Positions 8,896 through 16,386 of a stretch of DNA of 64,000 nt are shown piece after piece (position 1 is the first letter of the stretch; each line of letters begins with the position of its first letter). The stretch comes from Deltaproteobacteria bacterium (GTDB lineage: Bacteria > Myxococcota_A > Polyangia > Nannocystales > Nannocystaceae), in the NCBI GenBank assembly GCA_016709225.1, contig JADJEE010000001.1, positions 1,798,001 through 1,862,000 on the forward strand. The letters are read 5' to 3'. The translations under genes were made by a program, and so were the position numbers. The notes beneath the pieces were generated by a model. The model was not told the origin of the DNA and searched no databases. It worked only from the letters and a program-made list of their open reading frames with translations.

Positions 8896-9951
8896 ATGCG
8901 CCCCACGACCCTTCACGCCCCTGCGTGCCTTGCCCTCGCCTGCATCGCGACACTCGCGTGTCAGGCCCCTGCCGACGACGACGGCGGTGCCGACTCGAGC
9001 GGCGGCTCGGCGAGCGTGACCACGACCGCGTCGAGCACCGCGGGCACGAGCTCCGCGAGTGAAAGCGGCAGCGCCGACTCGACCGGTGCCGCCGACTCGA
9101 CCGGCGGCATGTCGGACCCCTCGGCGATGGCCGACTTCTTCGCGCGCTGGCCGGGCCTGTGGGCGGGGCCGGTCGACTCGATGACCTCGGCCGGCGACTT
9201 CCCGACCATGAACATGGACGTGCGCGCGGCCGATGGCTACACGCTGTTCTCGCGCTGCGATCTCGACGGCGGCAACTCGGTGCGCATGGCGATGGCGGTC
9301 GAGCAGCACGGCGGCGAGGACGTGCTCACGTTCCGCAACGGCGGCTACTTCCTCGGCATCATGCGAGACAGCCGCACGACCCTGGTCGAGGCCGACCTCG
9401 AGGCCGAGCGCTTCCGCTTCTGCGCGCTCGATGCCGGCTGCGACTACATCGACGCAGTGTTCGACTTCGAGGGCCCCGACGCGCTCGACATGCACGTCGA
9501 CGTCAAGGGCACCACCCACTTCGACTGGCCGGCGACGCGCAAGGAGCTGCGCGAGGTGGCCACACCGTTCCCGCAGGACGACACCGCGCTCTCGGGCGAT
9601 CAGCCGTTCCCCGAGATGCCCACGCTGACCGCCCACCTGTCGTGGAGCACGCCGCTGGCCGAGGCCGCCGATGCGTGGCTCATCCTCAGCACCGAAAACT
9701 GCGGCGTGGGTGGCTGCAACCCCAGCCGCTTCATCCGCGGCCACGCCGAGGCCGGCGCGACCTCGATCGACGTCGTGATGGACCAGATCCACCCCGGCGA
9801 CTACAAGACCAACGCGATGCTCGATCGCAACGGCAACCTCGCGGGCACCTTCCTGCCCGACGCCGGCGACGCGGTCGCGATCCCGAACGGCAGCGCGAGC
9901 GTGGCCGCGGGGGAGAACGAGATTTCGTTGGCGCTGATCGTCGAGCTGTGA
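8896..9951 (+). CDS. Hypothetical lipoprotein with Ser/Thr linker
   Basis: A 351-aa predicted lipoprotein. The start at 8896 gives a signal peptide with lipobox 'LACIATLAC'; codons before it look non-coding. A low-complexity linker rich in Ser, Thr, Gly and Ala spans about residues 25-75. The remaining domain, from 'ADFFARWPGLWAGPVDSMT' onward, has alternating strands and the conserved-looking 'SRCDLDGGNSVRMAM' and 'HPGDYKTNAMLDRNGNLAG'. The fold resembles a lipocalin-like or heme-binding beta-barrel in rhythm, but no family is recognised. It is probably a surface protein. Confidence 0.65.
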   Translation: MRPTTLHAPACLALACIATLACQAPADDDGGADSSGGSASVTTTASSTAGTSSASESGSADSTGAADSTGGMSDPSAMADFFARWPGLWAGPVDSMTSAGDFPTMNMDVRAADGYTLFSRCDLDGGNSVRMAMAVEQHGGEDVLTFRNGGYFLGIMRDSRTTLVEADLEAERFRFCALDAGCDYIDAVFDFEGPDALDMHVDVKGTTHFDWPATRKELREVATPFPQDDTALSGDQPFPEMPTLTAHLSWSTPLAEAADAWLILSTENCGVGGCNPSRFIRGHAEAGATSIDVVMDQIHPGDYKTNAMLDRNGNLAGTFLPDAGDAVAIPNGSASVAAGENEISLALIVEL

Positions 9952-9970
9952 GCGCAGGGGACTGTGTCGG

Positions 9971-10141
9971 GCCAAGCTCTTGGCCAGGGTCTCCTCCTTC
10001 GACGTCACCGTCGGTTGCCGCTGCGGTGGCTCCCTTCGTGTCGTCGCGGCGATCACCGACGCCGACGAGATCGCACGCATGCTCCACGGTGCTCGGCCGC
10101 CACCCCGCCAGTCGCACCACCCGACGCGCCCGACGCCGCTT
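9971..10141 (+). pseudogene. Remnant of an IS91/IS801-type transposase C-terminus
   Basis: Read in the frame starting at 9971, the stretch gives 'AKLLARVSSFDVTVGCRCGG', then 'SLRVVAAITDADEIARML' and a Pro-rich tail. This closely follows the C-terminal zinc-ribbon region of IS91-type 'putative transposases' (typically W-AxLL-RVF-xDV-x-CPRCGG-x-RVIAxI-x-DP). The catalytic part is absent, one residue of the CPRCG motif is missing, and the frame has no own start. It is taken as a decayed insertion-sequence end. The match is from memory of the family, not from a search. Confidence 0.5.
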
Positions 10142-10171
10142 CCTGCTTCGAACACCTCATGCGCGCGTGGC

Positions 10172-11653
10172 TCAGTCGCCGCCGAGCTGCGCGACCATCG
10201 TGCCCCAGAGCGTGCCGAGCGCGCCGTCGTAGCCGGGCGCGCAGATCGAGTCGATGAAGCAGTGTTGCGCATCGCCGGCGTCGAGCGCCTGGCAGACCTC
10301 GAACACGCGGATGTTCGGCACCGCCTGTCCGGTGAAGTCTCCGCCGGCGTCCTGGCCGGTGCACGCGGGCCCGATGCCGAAGAGGAAATGCTTCTGGGCT
10401 GCATCGACGCCGGCGGCCGCGTCCTCCGGGAGGATGTCGCCCGCCGGATAGACGCCGTCTTGCCAGTCGTGCACGACGAGATCGAAGATGCCGCCCGCCG
10501 TCGGCTCGAACGGCACCTGCCGCGAGTACTCCGTCACCTCGGGCACACCGGTGAGCGCGAAGAAGTCGACCGTCTTGCCGAGATCGCCGACGAGGTAGTC
10601 CGACAGATGCGTGGTGTAGCGCGTGACCTCTTGCAGGGGGCCATCGGGCACCGCGACGCAGTCGGTGTACACACCGTTCGCGTCGGGGCCGGTGCACGTG
10701 ACGCCTGCGTTCCAGCACAGCGCCGAGCTCGGGCCGCGTAGCCCGGTGTCCGGGTTCACGTTGAAGTAGTAGTCGTCGTCCACAACTGAGTAGTCCTGGA
10801 CCGAGCAGTCGGACTCGTCGGTGACGATGACGATCGCGAGCTTCGCGTTGTCGCGCACGAACGGGCGGTCGCCGCTGTTCCACGCCGCGCCCGGCTCGAG
10901 CGCCTGCAGCATCGCCTCGAGCGGTGACTCGTAGCCGCAGCCGTTGATCCCTTGCGGCAGCATGCACGCGAGCGCCTGCGCCTCGGGCGAATCAGGGACG
11001 CCGTCACCGTCGACGTCGGCATCGGGCACGTCGGGCACGTTGCTGCCGGAGCCGTCGATCGCGAGGAACGGATCCCCTGGCGTGATGTCGCTCGGGCAGA
11101 CGGCGGTGCACGCCTCGGGCGCGGAGATCGGGTTGCTGCCGAGGCCGGTGAAGTCGTCGATCCGGCTGTTGCAGCCCGTCATCGTCGGGGCGCCCTGCGC
11201 CGGGTCGTAGCCGGGGGGCTGGAACGGCGTGCACAGCGGGTTGCCCATATCGGTCGTCGTGATCATCACCTGGACGTCGTATGAGCCGCCGTCGGCGAGC
11301 ATCTGCCCGATCCAGCGCACGCCCGCGCGCGCGAGCGCGAGCTGCTCTTCGGCCATCGAGCCGCTGTTGTCGATCACGAACAACACGTCCACGGCGGCGC
11401 ACCCTCCGTCGCAGCCGCCGCCGCCGAGATCGGCGACGCCGAAGTCATCGAAGTGCGGCGAGCCGTCGTCGACGTCGACCTCGGCGTCCGAGATCGAGGA
11501 CACGTCGCTCGGCTGCGCGGTCGTCGAGGGCGAGCTCGCCGATCCCGGACCGCCGGTGGTCGACGTCGAGGATCCGTCGGCGCCCACCACCACCGTGGGC
11601 CCGCACGCCACCAAGCCCACGGCCACCAGACTCGACCAACGCATGCCGTCCAT
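10172..11653 (-). CDS. VWA-domain lipoprotein
   Basis: A 493-aa predicted lipoprotein with a von Willebrand factor A domain. The signal peptide ends 'LVAVGLVAC', then comes a Ser/Thr/Gly linker. The metal-binding MIDAS site is clear: 'AAVDVLFVIDNSGSMAEEQ' provides D-x-S-x-S. Paired Cys residues in the loops ('CDGGC', 'CTPFQPPG', 'ACTAVCP') suggest disulfides and an extracytoplasmic location. This type is abundant in large myxobacterial genomes and has unknown ligands. An ATG three codons in (11644) is an equally good start. The gene lies between two apparent mobile-element remnants. Confidence 0.8.
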   Translation of the reverse strand: MDGMRWSSLVAVGLVACGPTVVVGADGSSTSTTGGPGSASSPSTTAQPSDVSSISDAEVDVDDGSPHFDDFGVADLGGGGCDGGCAAVDVLFVIDNSGSMAEEQLALARAGVRWIGQMLADGGSYDVQVMITTTDMGNPLCTPFQPPGYDPAQGAPTMTGCNSRIDDFTGLGSNPISAPEACTAVCPSDITPGDPFLAIDGSGSNVPDVPDADVDGDGVPDSPEAQALACMLPQGINGCGYESPLEAMLQALEPGAAWNSGDRPFVRDNAKLAIVIVTDESDCSVQDYSVVDDDYYFNVNPDTGLRGPSSALCWNAGVTCTGPDANGVYTDCVAVPDGPLQEVTRYTTHLSDYLVGDLGKTVDFFALTGVPEVTEYSRQVPFEPTAGGIFDLVVHDWQDGVYPAGDILPEDAAAGVDAAQKHFLFGIGPACTGQDAGGDFTGQAVPNIRVFEVCQALDAGDAQHCFIDSICAPGYDGALGTLWGTMVAQLGGD

Positions 11654-11834
11654 TGGTCGACCCTACCTTGCTTCTCTCTTGGATTGAATTCCGGTAGGGC
11701 CCCCTGTCAAACCGTGCGTACACGGCTTACCGACGGTCTTCTTGGGGTGGCTTGCGCGGGGTAGTGCACGGTCGTTCGGAGCTGAGGAACTGATCGATGA
11801 GGTAGCCGCCCGAGAGAATCCCTGTGTCGAAGTA
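11654..11834 (-). other. Possible group II intron or element remnant with 8-bp hairpin
   Basis: Non-coding stretch of 181 bases with lower GC than its flanks. On the minus strand 11709-11728 can fold as AAGCCGTG-TACG-CACGGTTT, an 8-bp stem including a G-U pair. AAGCCGT paired with ACGGTTT is the base of group II intron domain V, although the distal helix is missing. Minus-strand translation gives 'VYARFDRGP', close to the 'YARFDEG' string often seen where such elements are wrongly translated. It is weak evidence for a decayed retroelement end, and no reverse transcriptase is present. Confidence 0.3.
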
Positions 11835-13694
11835 CTAGCCGGCCTGTGCTCGCGGCGCCCGCAGCAGCCGCGTCGCTTCCTGCAGCAGCCGCTTGCAGTC
11901 CAGCTTGCCCGCCCCCCACTGGGTCGCGGGGCTGCGTGGATCGACGGTGCCCTGCAGGAACAGGCGCACGTCGGTGGGGGTGAGCGCCGGATCGAGCTGC
12001 AGCAGCGCCGCCACGGCACCCGCGACGTAGGGCGAAGAGAAGCTGGTGCCGCGGTTGACGAGGTACGGCGACTGCCCGATCTGATACAGCGGCTTGGGCC
12101 CCGAGCGGCTCGACTTGGCCATGCCGACGTACTCGCCGGGCGCGGTGAGGTCGGGCTTCATCCGCTGGTCGCGGGTCGGGCCCTGACTCGAGAAGCCGCT
12201 GGCCTCGCCGAGCACGACGCCGTCGGCCTTGTAGATCTTCGAGGTCGAGGTCACCCACTCGTTGCGCGTCGCGTACGAGCCGACCGTGATCGCACTGCGG
12301 GCCGCGCCCGGCGAGCCCACCTTGTAGCCCGGCGAGGCGCCGCTGCTGACGTAGGCCCGCTCGGCGCCGCTGGTCCACGCGTGCACGCGCACCGGGTCGG
12401 GCAGCGACGCGCCCGCGCGGAGCTTCACCTGCATCGTCCACGGCCCGCGGAGGTTGTCGTCGTCGGATGCGATCGCGACCCGCAGCACGTAGAAGATGTC
12501 GCCGGTCACGGCCTCGCGATCCTTGTCCCAGTGGCCCTGATAGCCCGGGGCCGTGACGTCCTCCTGCTCGGCGACGTTGACCGGCGCCGCGTAGGCGAAG
12601 CCGCGGGGATCGACCAGCGTCAGCTGCAGGTGATCGTGCCGCTTGCCCCACACCGACAGCCGCAGCACGCCCTCACGCACGCTCGGGTCGGCGCTGCTGG
12701 GTGACAGCACCGGCTGCACCTCGAAGGCCCAAAGCGGCGCGGTGTCGCTGAAGTCGTGCATCGCATGGATGTCGTCGTCGCCCTCGTTGCCGGCCGACAC
12801 CACCACGATGCGGCCCTTGCCGGAGATTTCGTCGACGTGCTGCGACAGCGCGTCGTAGCCGTCGTGGCCGTCGGTGTGACCGCCGAGGCTCAGGTTGATG
12901 ACCAGCGGCAGGCCGAGCTTGTCGGCGCGCTCGCACAGCCAGTCCATTGCCCGGATCAGATCAGCGTCGGTGAACGAGGTCTTCACCATCGCGATCTTGG
13001 CCTGCGGCGCGACCCCGACCAGCGCGCCGTCCGGCGAGAGGCGGCCGTTGCCGGCCGCAGCGCTCGCGACCGCGGTGCCGTGACCGTTGGTGTCGGGCGC
13101 ATCGCGGGCCGCGTCGACGATGGGCTTGAAGCCGTCGCCGTACTTCTCGTCGGTGAGCTGGTCCCAGTACGCGACGATGCGGGTCGACTTGTCGACCTCG
13201 GCGAACGCCGGGTGCAGCACGTCGATGCCGGTATCGACCACGCCGACGAGCACGCCCTCGCCCAGCAGCGCCGGGAAGAAGCGCTCGCCGCTGTCGTTGG
13301 TCAGCGCGCTGGCCTCGTTGGCGAGGTTCAGGTGCGGCTGCAGCTCGACCGCGAGCTGCATGCGCACGACGCTGGCGTCGCCGGCGGCCTCGAGCAGCTT
13401 GTCGATGGGAATCCGCGCGGTGATGACCCGGGCCCCCGGGGCCGCGTGCACGTGCCCGCCCAGGCCTTCGATGTGCTTGGCCGCGCGCGCGGCATCGCTG
13501 GTGCGGATGACGACGTCGAGCTTGCCGTCACGCGACACGTGACGCGCGAGCTCGGGGCTGCTGAAGAAGCCCGCGACCAGCTCCGAGCGATCGGCGGTGC
13601 TGCGCTGCTTGCCGTCCTTGTCGTGGTGGGGCGTCGTCGCGGCGCGGTGGACGATGTTGCGCAGGGCGTGATCGAGCTTGCTGTGGGTGCTCAT
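11835..13694 (-). CDS. S8 subtilase without signal peptide, last gene of the reb cluster
   Basis: A serine peptidase of 619 aa with a full subtilisin triad: Asp154 in 'GVVDTGIDVLHP', His205 in 'NGHGTAVAS', Ser551 in 'GTSFSSPYVAGA', plus oxyanion Asn303 in 'SAGNEGD'. An N-terminal stretch (about 1-140) precedes the catalytic domain and could be an inhibitor-like prodomain. An insertion of about 160 residues lies between the Asn and Ser blocks. No signal peptide or membrane segment is seen, so it is cytoplasmic until release or lysis. A good ribosome site (AGGAAAG) precedes the start. The gene sits 3 bases after the preceding small gene in the same orientation as the RebB-like genes. A role as R-body cargo or processing enzyme is inference. 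Confidence 0.9.
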   Translation of the reverse strand: MSTHSKLDHALRNIVHRAATTPHHDKDGKQRSTADRSELVAGFFSSPELARHVSRDGKLDVVIRTSDAARAAKHIEGLGGHVHAAPGARVITARIPIDKLLEAAGDASVVRMQLAVELQPHLNLANEASALTNDSGERFFPALLGEGVLVGVVDTGIDVLHPAFAEVDKSTRIVAYWDQLTDEKYGDGFKPIVDAARDAPDTNGHGTAVASAAAGNGRLSPDGALVGVAPQAKIAMVKTSFTDADLIRAMDWLCERADKLGLPLVINLSLGGHTDGHDGYDALSQHVDEISGKGRIVVVSAGNEGDDDIHAMHDFSDTAPLWAFEVQPVLSPSSADPSVREGVLRLSVWGKRHDHLQLTLVDPRGFAYAAPVNVAEQEDVTAPGYQGHWDKDREAVTGDIFYVLRVAIASDDDNLRGPWTMQVKLRAGASLPDPVRVHAWTSGAERAYVSSGASPGYKVGSPGAARSAITVGSYATRNEWVTSTSKIYKADGVVLGEASGFSSQGPTRDQRMKPDLTAPGEYVGMAKSSRSGPKPLYQIGQSPYLVNRGTSFSSPYVAGAVAALLQLDPALTPTDVRLFLQGTVDPRSPATQWGAGKLDCKRLLQEATRLLRAPRAQAG

Positions 13695-13697
13695 GGG

Positions 13698-14027
13698 CTA
13701 CTCTTTCCTGTGGTCTTTGTGGTCCGGCGGCGGCGCGTAGTCGTTGAGCCACGCGCGAAGGTTGTCGATGTCGCTGGCCGACAGCGGCAGCGTCTCGTGC
13801 AGGTTGGTGGTGCCCACGACCGGCTGTGTGCCGGGCAGCGGGTTGGGCAGCTGGACGCGGACGTTCGCGAGCGTGACCGTGAAGAAGAACGGTCCGGTCT
13901 TGCCCGCGCGCGTGCCGGTGCCGACCGGCGAAACCCCCAGGCAGATGCGTAGCCCGGTGCGGTGCTCGGCCTCGTCGTGGCCGCTGAAGCACACGAGAAA
14001 CGTGGTGGTGGCGTCCTTTTCGGTCAT
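13698..14027 (-). CDS. Small protein of unknown function in reb cluster
   Basis: A 109-aa protein with no recognised domain and no export signal. The sequence is strand-rich ('TTTFLVCFSGHDE', 'GPFFFTVTLANVRVQLPNP') and ends in an acidic-basic tail. Its start overlaps the stop of the upstream 133-aa gene by 4 bases and its stop lies 3 bases before the subtilase start. It is therefore translationally linked to both. By position it may be a chaperone, adaptor or inhibitor for the subtilase, but there is no direct evidence. Confidence 0.65.
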   Translation of the reverse strand: MTEKDATTTFLVCFSGHDEAEHRTGLRICLGVSPVGTGTRAGKTGPFFFTVTLANVRVQLPNPLPGTQPVVGTTNLHETLPLSASDIDNLRAWLNDYAPPPDHKDHRKE

Positions 14028-14425
14028 GGGTCGTTTCCCTGCGTCGTCCGGCCACGGTGCTGTGCGCCGAAGGTGTGCTCGAGTGAATGCATGATCGTGC
14101 CGAGCGATCGATCGAGCGCGGTCATGCTGCGGGTGAGGAGGTCGGTGTAGGGTGTCGACCGTGGCGCGTCGGCGGGCCCCGGCGATTCCATCTGCATCAA
14201 CATGTCGCGCAGCGCTCGTTGCTGCTCGCGCAGCAGCCGACGCTGGGTGTGCAGCACGTGCATCGGGTCGAACCGCGGCGGCGGCGGGATCTCGAGTGGC
14301 GGCGGCTCGGGCACCGCGGCGGCGCGGGCGAGCGCGTCGGGCGGCACATGCTCGTAGGCCTCGACGTCGATGATGCGCGAGGCCGGCGAATCCGGCGAAT
14401 CTCGTGAGTGCGGCATGTTCGACAT
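14024..14425 (-). CDS. Small Pro-rich/helical protein of unknown function in reb cluster
   Basis: A 133-aa protein. The first half is Pro-rich ('EPPPLEIPPPPRFDP'), the second half is helical and charged ('LHTQRRLLREQQRALRDMLM') with coiled-coil potential. No family is recognised and there is no signal peptide. GAGGACT lies upstream of the ATG. An internal ATG at 14416 is an alternative start. It sits 21 bases downstream of the last RebB-like gene and overlaps the next gene by 4 bases. A structural or assembly role in the R-body locus is possible by context only. Confidence 0.6.
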   Translation of the reverse strand: MSNMPHSRDSPDSPASRIIDVEAYEHVPPDALARAAAVPEPPPLEIPPPPRFDPMHVLHTQRRLLREQQRALRDMLMQMESPGPADAPRSTPYTDLLTRSMTALDRSLGTIMHSLEHTFGAQHRGRTTQGNDP

Positions 14426-14446
14426 CTTGCGAGTCCTCGCGGTGCG

Positions 14447-14851
14447 TCAGCTCTGCTTGCTGGTACCGGCGGGGAACGCCGAGAGCACGGTCGCGGCGTT
14501 CTGGCCGATGGTGAGGAAGTCACCCGCGGCGGTCTGGATCAGCCCCTGCGCGGTGTCGATGATTTGCTTGTAGAGCACCATCTCCGGCGTCTCGATCCAC
14601 TTTGCGGCGGCCACGCCCATTGCGGTGGTCGCGATGGTCGAGACATTGCGAAGCATGTCGGTGGCGTCCTGAATCGCGATCGCCATCGACTGGGCGACCG
14701 ATTGCACGGCCATGCCGCCGGCCTGCTGCGCGGGATACGTCGCATCGACGGTGGCCGCATCGGCGGTACCGGTCTCGGTCGACGCCAGCACCGCGCGACC
14801 GGTCACCGCGGTGCTGATGAACGAGACGGTTTGTTCGGTCGGATCGTCCAT
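14447..14851 (-). CDS. Divergent RebB-like protein (sixth paralog)
   Basis: A 134-aa protein, longer than the other RebB-like members. The start at 14851 is fixed by a CAGGAG ribosome site about 8 bases upstream. The centre, 'PAQQAGGMAVQSVAQSMAIA' followed by 'IQDATDMLRNVSTIATTAM', has the same spacing of small residues, Gln and Asn/Asp as the RebB core 'PAMAMGSLYQT...NAVYAQQQ'. The rest is Ala/Thr-rich and helical, without export signal. The family assignment is less certain than for its neighbours. A longer or capping R-body subunit would fit. Confidence 0.55.
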   Translation of the reverse strand: MDDPTEQTVSFISTAVTGRAVLASTETGTADAATVDATYPAQQAGGMAVQSVAQSMAIAIQDATDMLRNVSTIATTAMGVAAAKWIETPEMVLYKQIIDTAQGLIQTAAGDFLTIGQNAATVLSAFPAGTSKQS

Positions 14852-14893
14852 GCGCGGACTCCTGATGGGGTGGCGGGCGCTTCGGGCAGCGCT

Positions 14894-14932
14894 CATTCGT
14901 CGAGATCATTCATCGAGATCATTCGTCGATGA
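14894..14932. repeat. Three tandem 13-bp repeats at the end of the fifth reb gene
   Basis: Units 14894-14906, 14907-14919 and 14920-14932 read CATTCGTCGAGAT, CATTCATCGAGAT and CATTCGTCGATGA. The last unit carries the end of the 77-aa RebB-like gene, and the first two lie in the spacer before the next gene. Gain or loss of a 13-bp unit would shift the frame at the C-terminus and change the spacing. Confidence 0.7.
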
Positions 14933-15152
14933 GGGCCAGCAGCATCGCGACCGCCGAGGTGGTCGCGGCCTGGTGGGCAATGAATGCCTGCTGCTGGGCG
15001 AAGACCGCATTCATCGCGGCCATCGCGGCGGAGTTCGCGAGGTTCTGGGCCAGCGCCGCCATCGCCATCGCCGGCGCGGTGCCGACGACGGTGACGTCGA
15101 CCGTGGTGACCGCGTCGATCACCGCACTCGAGACCGTTCGCGGTGTCGTCAT
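14919..15152 (-). CDS. RebB family R-body protein
   Basis: A 77-aa member of the RebB ('killing trait') family. The sequence 'AVIDAVTTVDVTVVGTAPAM' followed by 'AMAALAQNLANSAAMAAMNA' and 'VFAQQQAFIAHQAATTSAVA' matches the family pattern: a small-residue helix, the 'APAMAM' turn, then 'NAVxAQQQ' and 'QAATTxAV'. Known Reb proteins polymerise into rolled ribbons (R-bodies) that unroll and rupture membranes when triggered. No signal peptide is present, in line with cytoplasmic assembly. It lies fifth among six related genes read in the same direction. Confidence 0.85.
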   Translation of the reverse strand: MTTPRTVSSAVIDAVTTVDVTVVGTAPAMAMAALAQNLANSAAMAAMNAVFAQQQAFIAHQAATTSAVAMLLALIDE

Positions 15153-15256
15153 GGTCGGCTTCCCAGGGCGAGACGTGGTTCCGCGGGCGGCGGCCGCAAT
15201 CGACCCGGGCGCTGCGCTCGGACGATCACGGCCACCGGCCCCGCCGGGTCAGCGGA

Positions 15257-15505
15257 TCACGAGCCGCCCACCAGGTGGGCGACCGCGATGGTGCTGGCGG
15301 TCTGGTAGGTGACGTTGGCCTGCTGCTGGGCGTAGACCGCGTTGGCAGCGGCCATTGCGACCGAGTTGCCGACGGTCTGGTACAGGCTGCCCATCGCCGT
15401 CGAGGGTGATTGACCGAGGACGGTCGCGTTGGTGGTGCTGAGCGAGTCCGTCACCTGTGGGTTGAGGGTGGTGTTCGCGAAAGACGAGGTCGTGCCGTTG
15501 GCCAT
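15257..15505 (-). CDS. RebB family R-body protein
   Basis: An 82-aa RebB family subunit. It is very close to the next upstream paralog: both share 'LNPQVTD', 'TTNATVLG', 'MGSLYQT', 'GNSVAMAAANAVYAQQQANV' and 'TYQTA'. The codon-level similarity of the two genes over the central 150 bases points to a fairly recent tandem duplication. R-bodies usually need two or more slightly different RebB-type subunits, so the pair may be co-polymerising partners. Its ribosome site is weak. A GC-rich hairpin lies in the spacer upstream and may set the relative output of the two genes. Confidence 0.88.
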   Translation of the reverse strand: MANGTTSSFANTTLNPQVTDSLSTTNATVLGQSPSTAMGSLYQTVGNSVAMAAANAVYAQQQANVTYQTASTIAVAHLVGGS

Positions 15506-15523
15506 GGGAGATCACTGCTTCGT

Positions 15524-15543
15524 GCGGGCCCTCGCGGGCCCGC
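15524..15543. other. GC-rich hairpin between two reb genes
   Basis: Perfect 8-bp stem GCGGGCCC / GGGCCCGC with loop TCGC, in the 78-bp spacer between the third and fourth RebB-like genes. On the plus strand GGTTTT follows it. In the direction of the operon no T-run follows, so it is more likely an RNA-stability or attenuation element than a full terminator. Confidence 0.5.
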
Positions 15544-15583
15544 GGTTTTGGGTGGTTGGATGGGATGGACGAGGATGGGTGCG

Positions 15584-15832
15584 CTAGCTTCCGATGAGCT
15601 TCTTCACCGCGACCGTGGTCGCGGTCTGGTAGGTCACGTTGGCCTGCTGCTGGGCGTAGACCGCGTTGGCCGCGGCCATGGCCACGGAGTTGCCGATGGT
15701 CTGGTACAGGCTGCCCATCGCCATCGCCGGGGCTTCGCCGAGCACGGTGGCATTGGTCGTCGTGACCTGATCGGTGACCTGCGGGTTGAGGACGGAGTTC
15801 GCGAAGTTGCTGGTCGAGGTGCTGTCTGCCAT
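15584..15832 (-). CDS. RebB family R-body protein
   Basis: An 82-aa RebB family subunit with the most canonical sequence of the set: 'LNPQVTDQVTTTNATVLG', 'EAPAMAMGSLYQT', 'NAVYAQQQANVTYQTATTVA'. These positions are the conserved family core. AGAAAGG lies about 12 bases before the ATG. A 54-bp AT-rich spacer separates it from the upstream paralog. It is probably a main structural subunit of the R-body ribbon. No Cys residues and no export signal are present. Confidence 0.9.
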   Translation of the reverse strand: MADSTSTSNFANSVLNPQVTDQVTTTNATVLGEAPAMAMGSLYQTIGNSVAMAAANAVYAQQQANVTYQTATTVAVKKLIGS

Positions 15833-15886
15833 GTTGTCGTTGCCTTTCTCGTTGGGGTCGAATCAAAGGAAGAAATCGAATTCGCG

Positions 15887-16114
15887 TCACGGGCGGAGGA
15901 TCGCGAGCACATCGGCGACCGCGGCGGTCTGCGCAGTGATGTAGGCCTGCTGTTGCGCGAACACGGCGTTGTAGGCCGCCAGCGATTGTGCGTAGCCGAG
16001 GGTCACGAATTGCGACCCGCTGGCCATCGAGGGTGAGGCGCCGACGACCATGGCGTTGATGGTCGTGAGTGCGTCGGCGACCTGGGGATCGAGCGTCGGG
16101 TGGGTGGACGACAT
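15887..16114 (-). CDS. RebB family R-body protein
   Basis: A 75-aa RebB family subunit with 'LDPQVADALTTINAMVVGAS', 'PSMASGSQFVTLGYAQSLAA' and 'YNAVFAQQQAYITAQTAAVA'. It keeps the Gln-rich 'AQQQ' centre but the 'GSLYQ' block has become 'GSQFV', so it is a distinct subunit type. A strong ribosome site, AAGGAGAA, lies 6 bases before the ATG. That suggests high expression. The gap to the upstream gene is only 17 bases. Confidence 0.85.
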   Translation of the reverse strand: MSSTHPTLDPQVADALTTINAMVVGASPSMASGSQFVTLGYAQSLAAYNAVFAQQQAYITAQTAAVADVLAILRP

Positions 16115-16131
16115 GGGTTCTCCTTCGGGGG

Positions 16132-16386
16132 TCAGAGGCGGCTGCTGGAGCTGGTGCCGGCGCGGACGATCTGACTGCACACCGCGGCGACGGCGGCAAC
16201 CTCGATCTGCTTGGCACCGAACTGCGTCTGCGCGGCGTTGTGCATGAGCAGGGTCAGTGAGTGCGCGAGCGACTCGTAGGTGATGGCCTGCGCCTCCGAC
16301 GGCGCAGTGCCGAACACGCCCTTGTTGACGTCGTTGACGCTGCGGGTCGCCGCGGCCAGGCCGGAGGAGCCAGCGGGCGTGCTCAT
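16132..16386 (-). CDS. Divergent RebB-like protein
   Basis: An 84-aa protein with the layout of the RebB family but a diverged sequence: 'VNDVNKGVFGTAPSEAQAIT' in place of the usual 'APAMAM' turn, then 'HSLTLLMHNAAQTQFGAKQI' and 'EVAAVAAVCSQIV'. A very good ribosome site (GGAGGTG) lies within the end of the upstream gene, whose stop overlaps this ATG by 4 bases. The coupling suggests that the DUF1906 protein and this subunit are made in fixed ratio. It may be a minor or nucleating subunit. Confidence 0.7.
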   Translation of the reverse strand: MSTPAGSSGLAAATRSVNDVNKGVFGTAPSEAQAITYESLAHSLTLLMHNAAQTQFGAKQIEVAAVAAVCSQIVRAGTSSSSRL

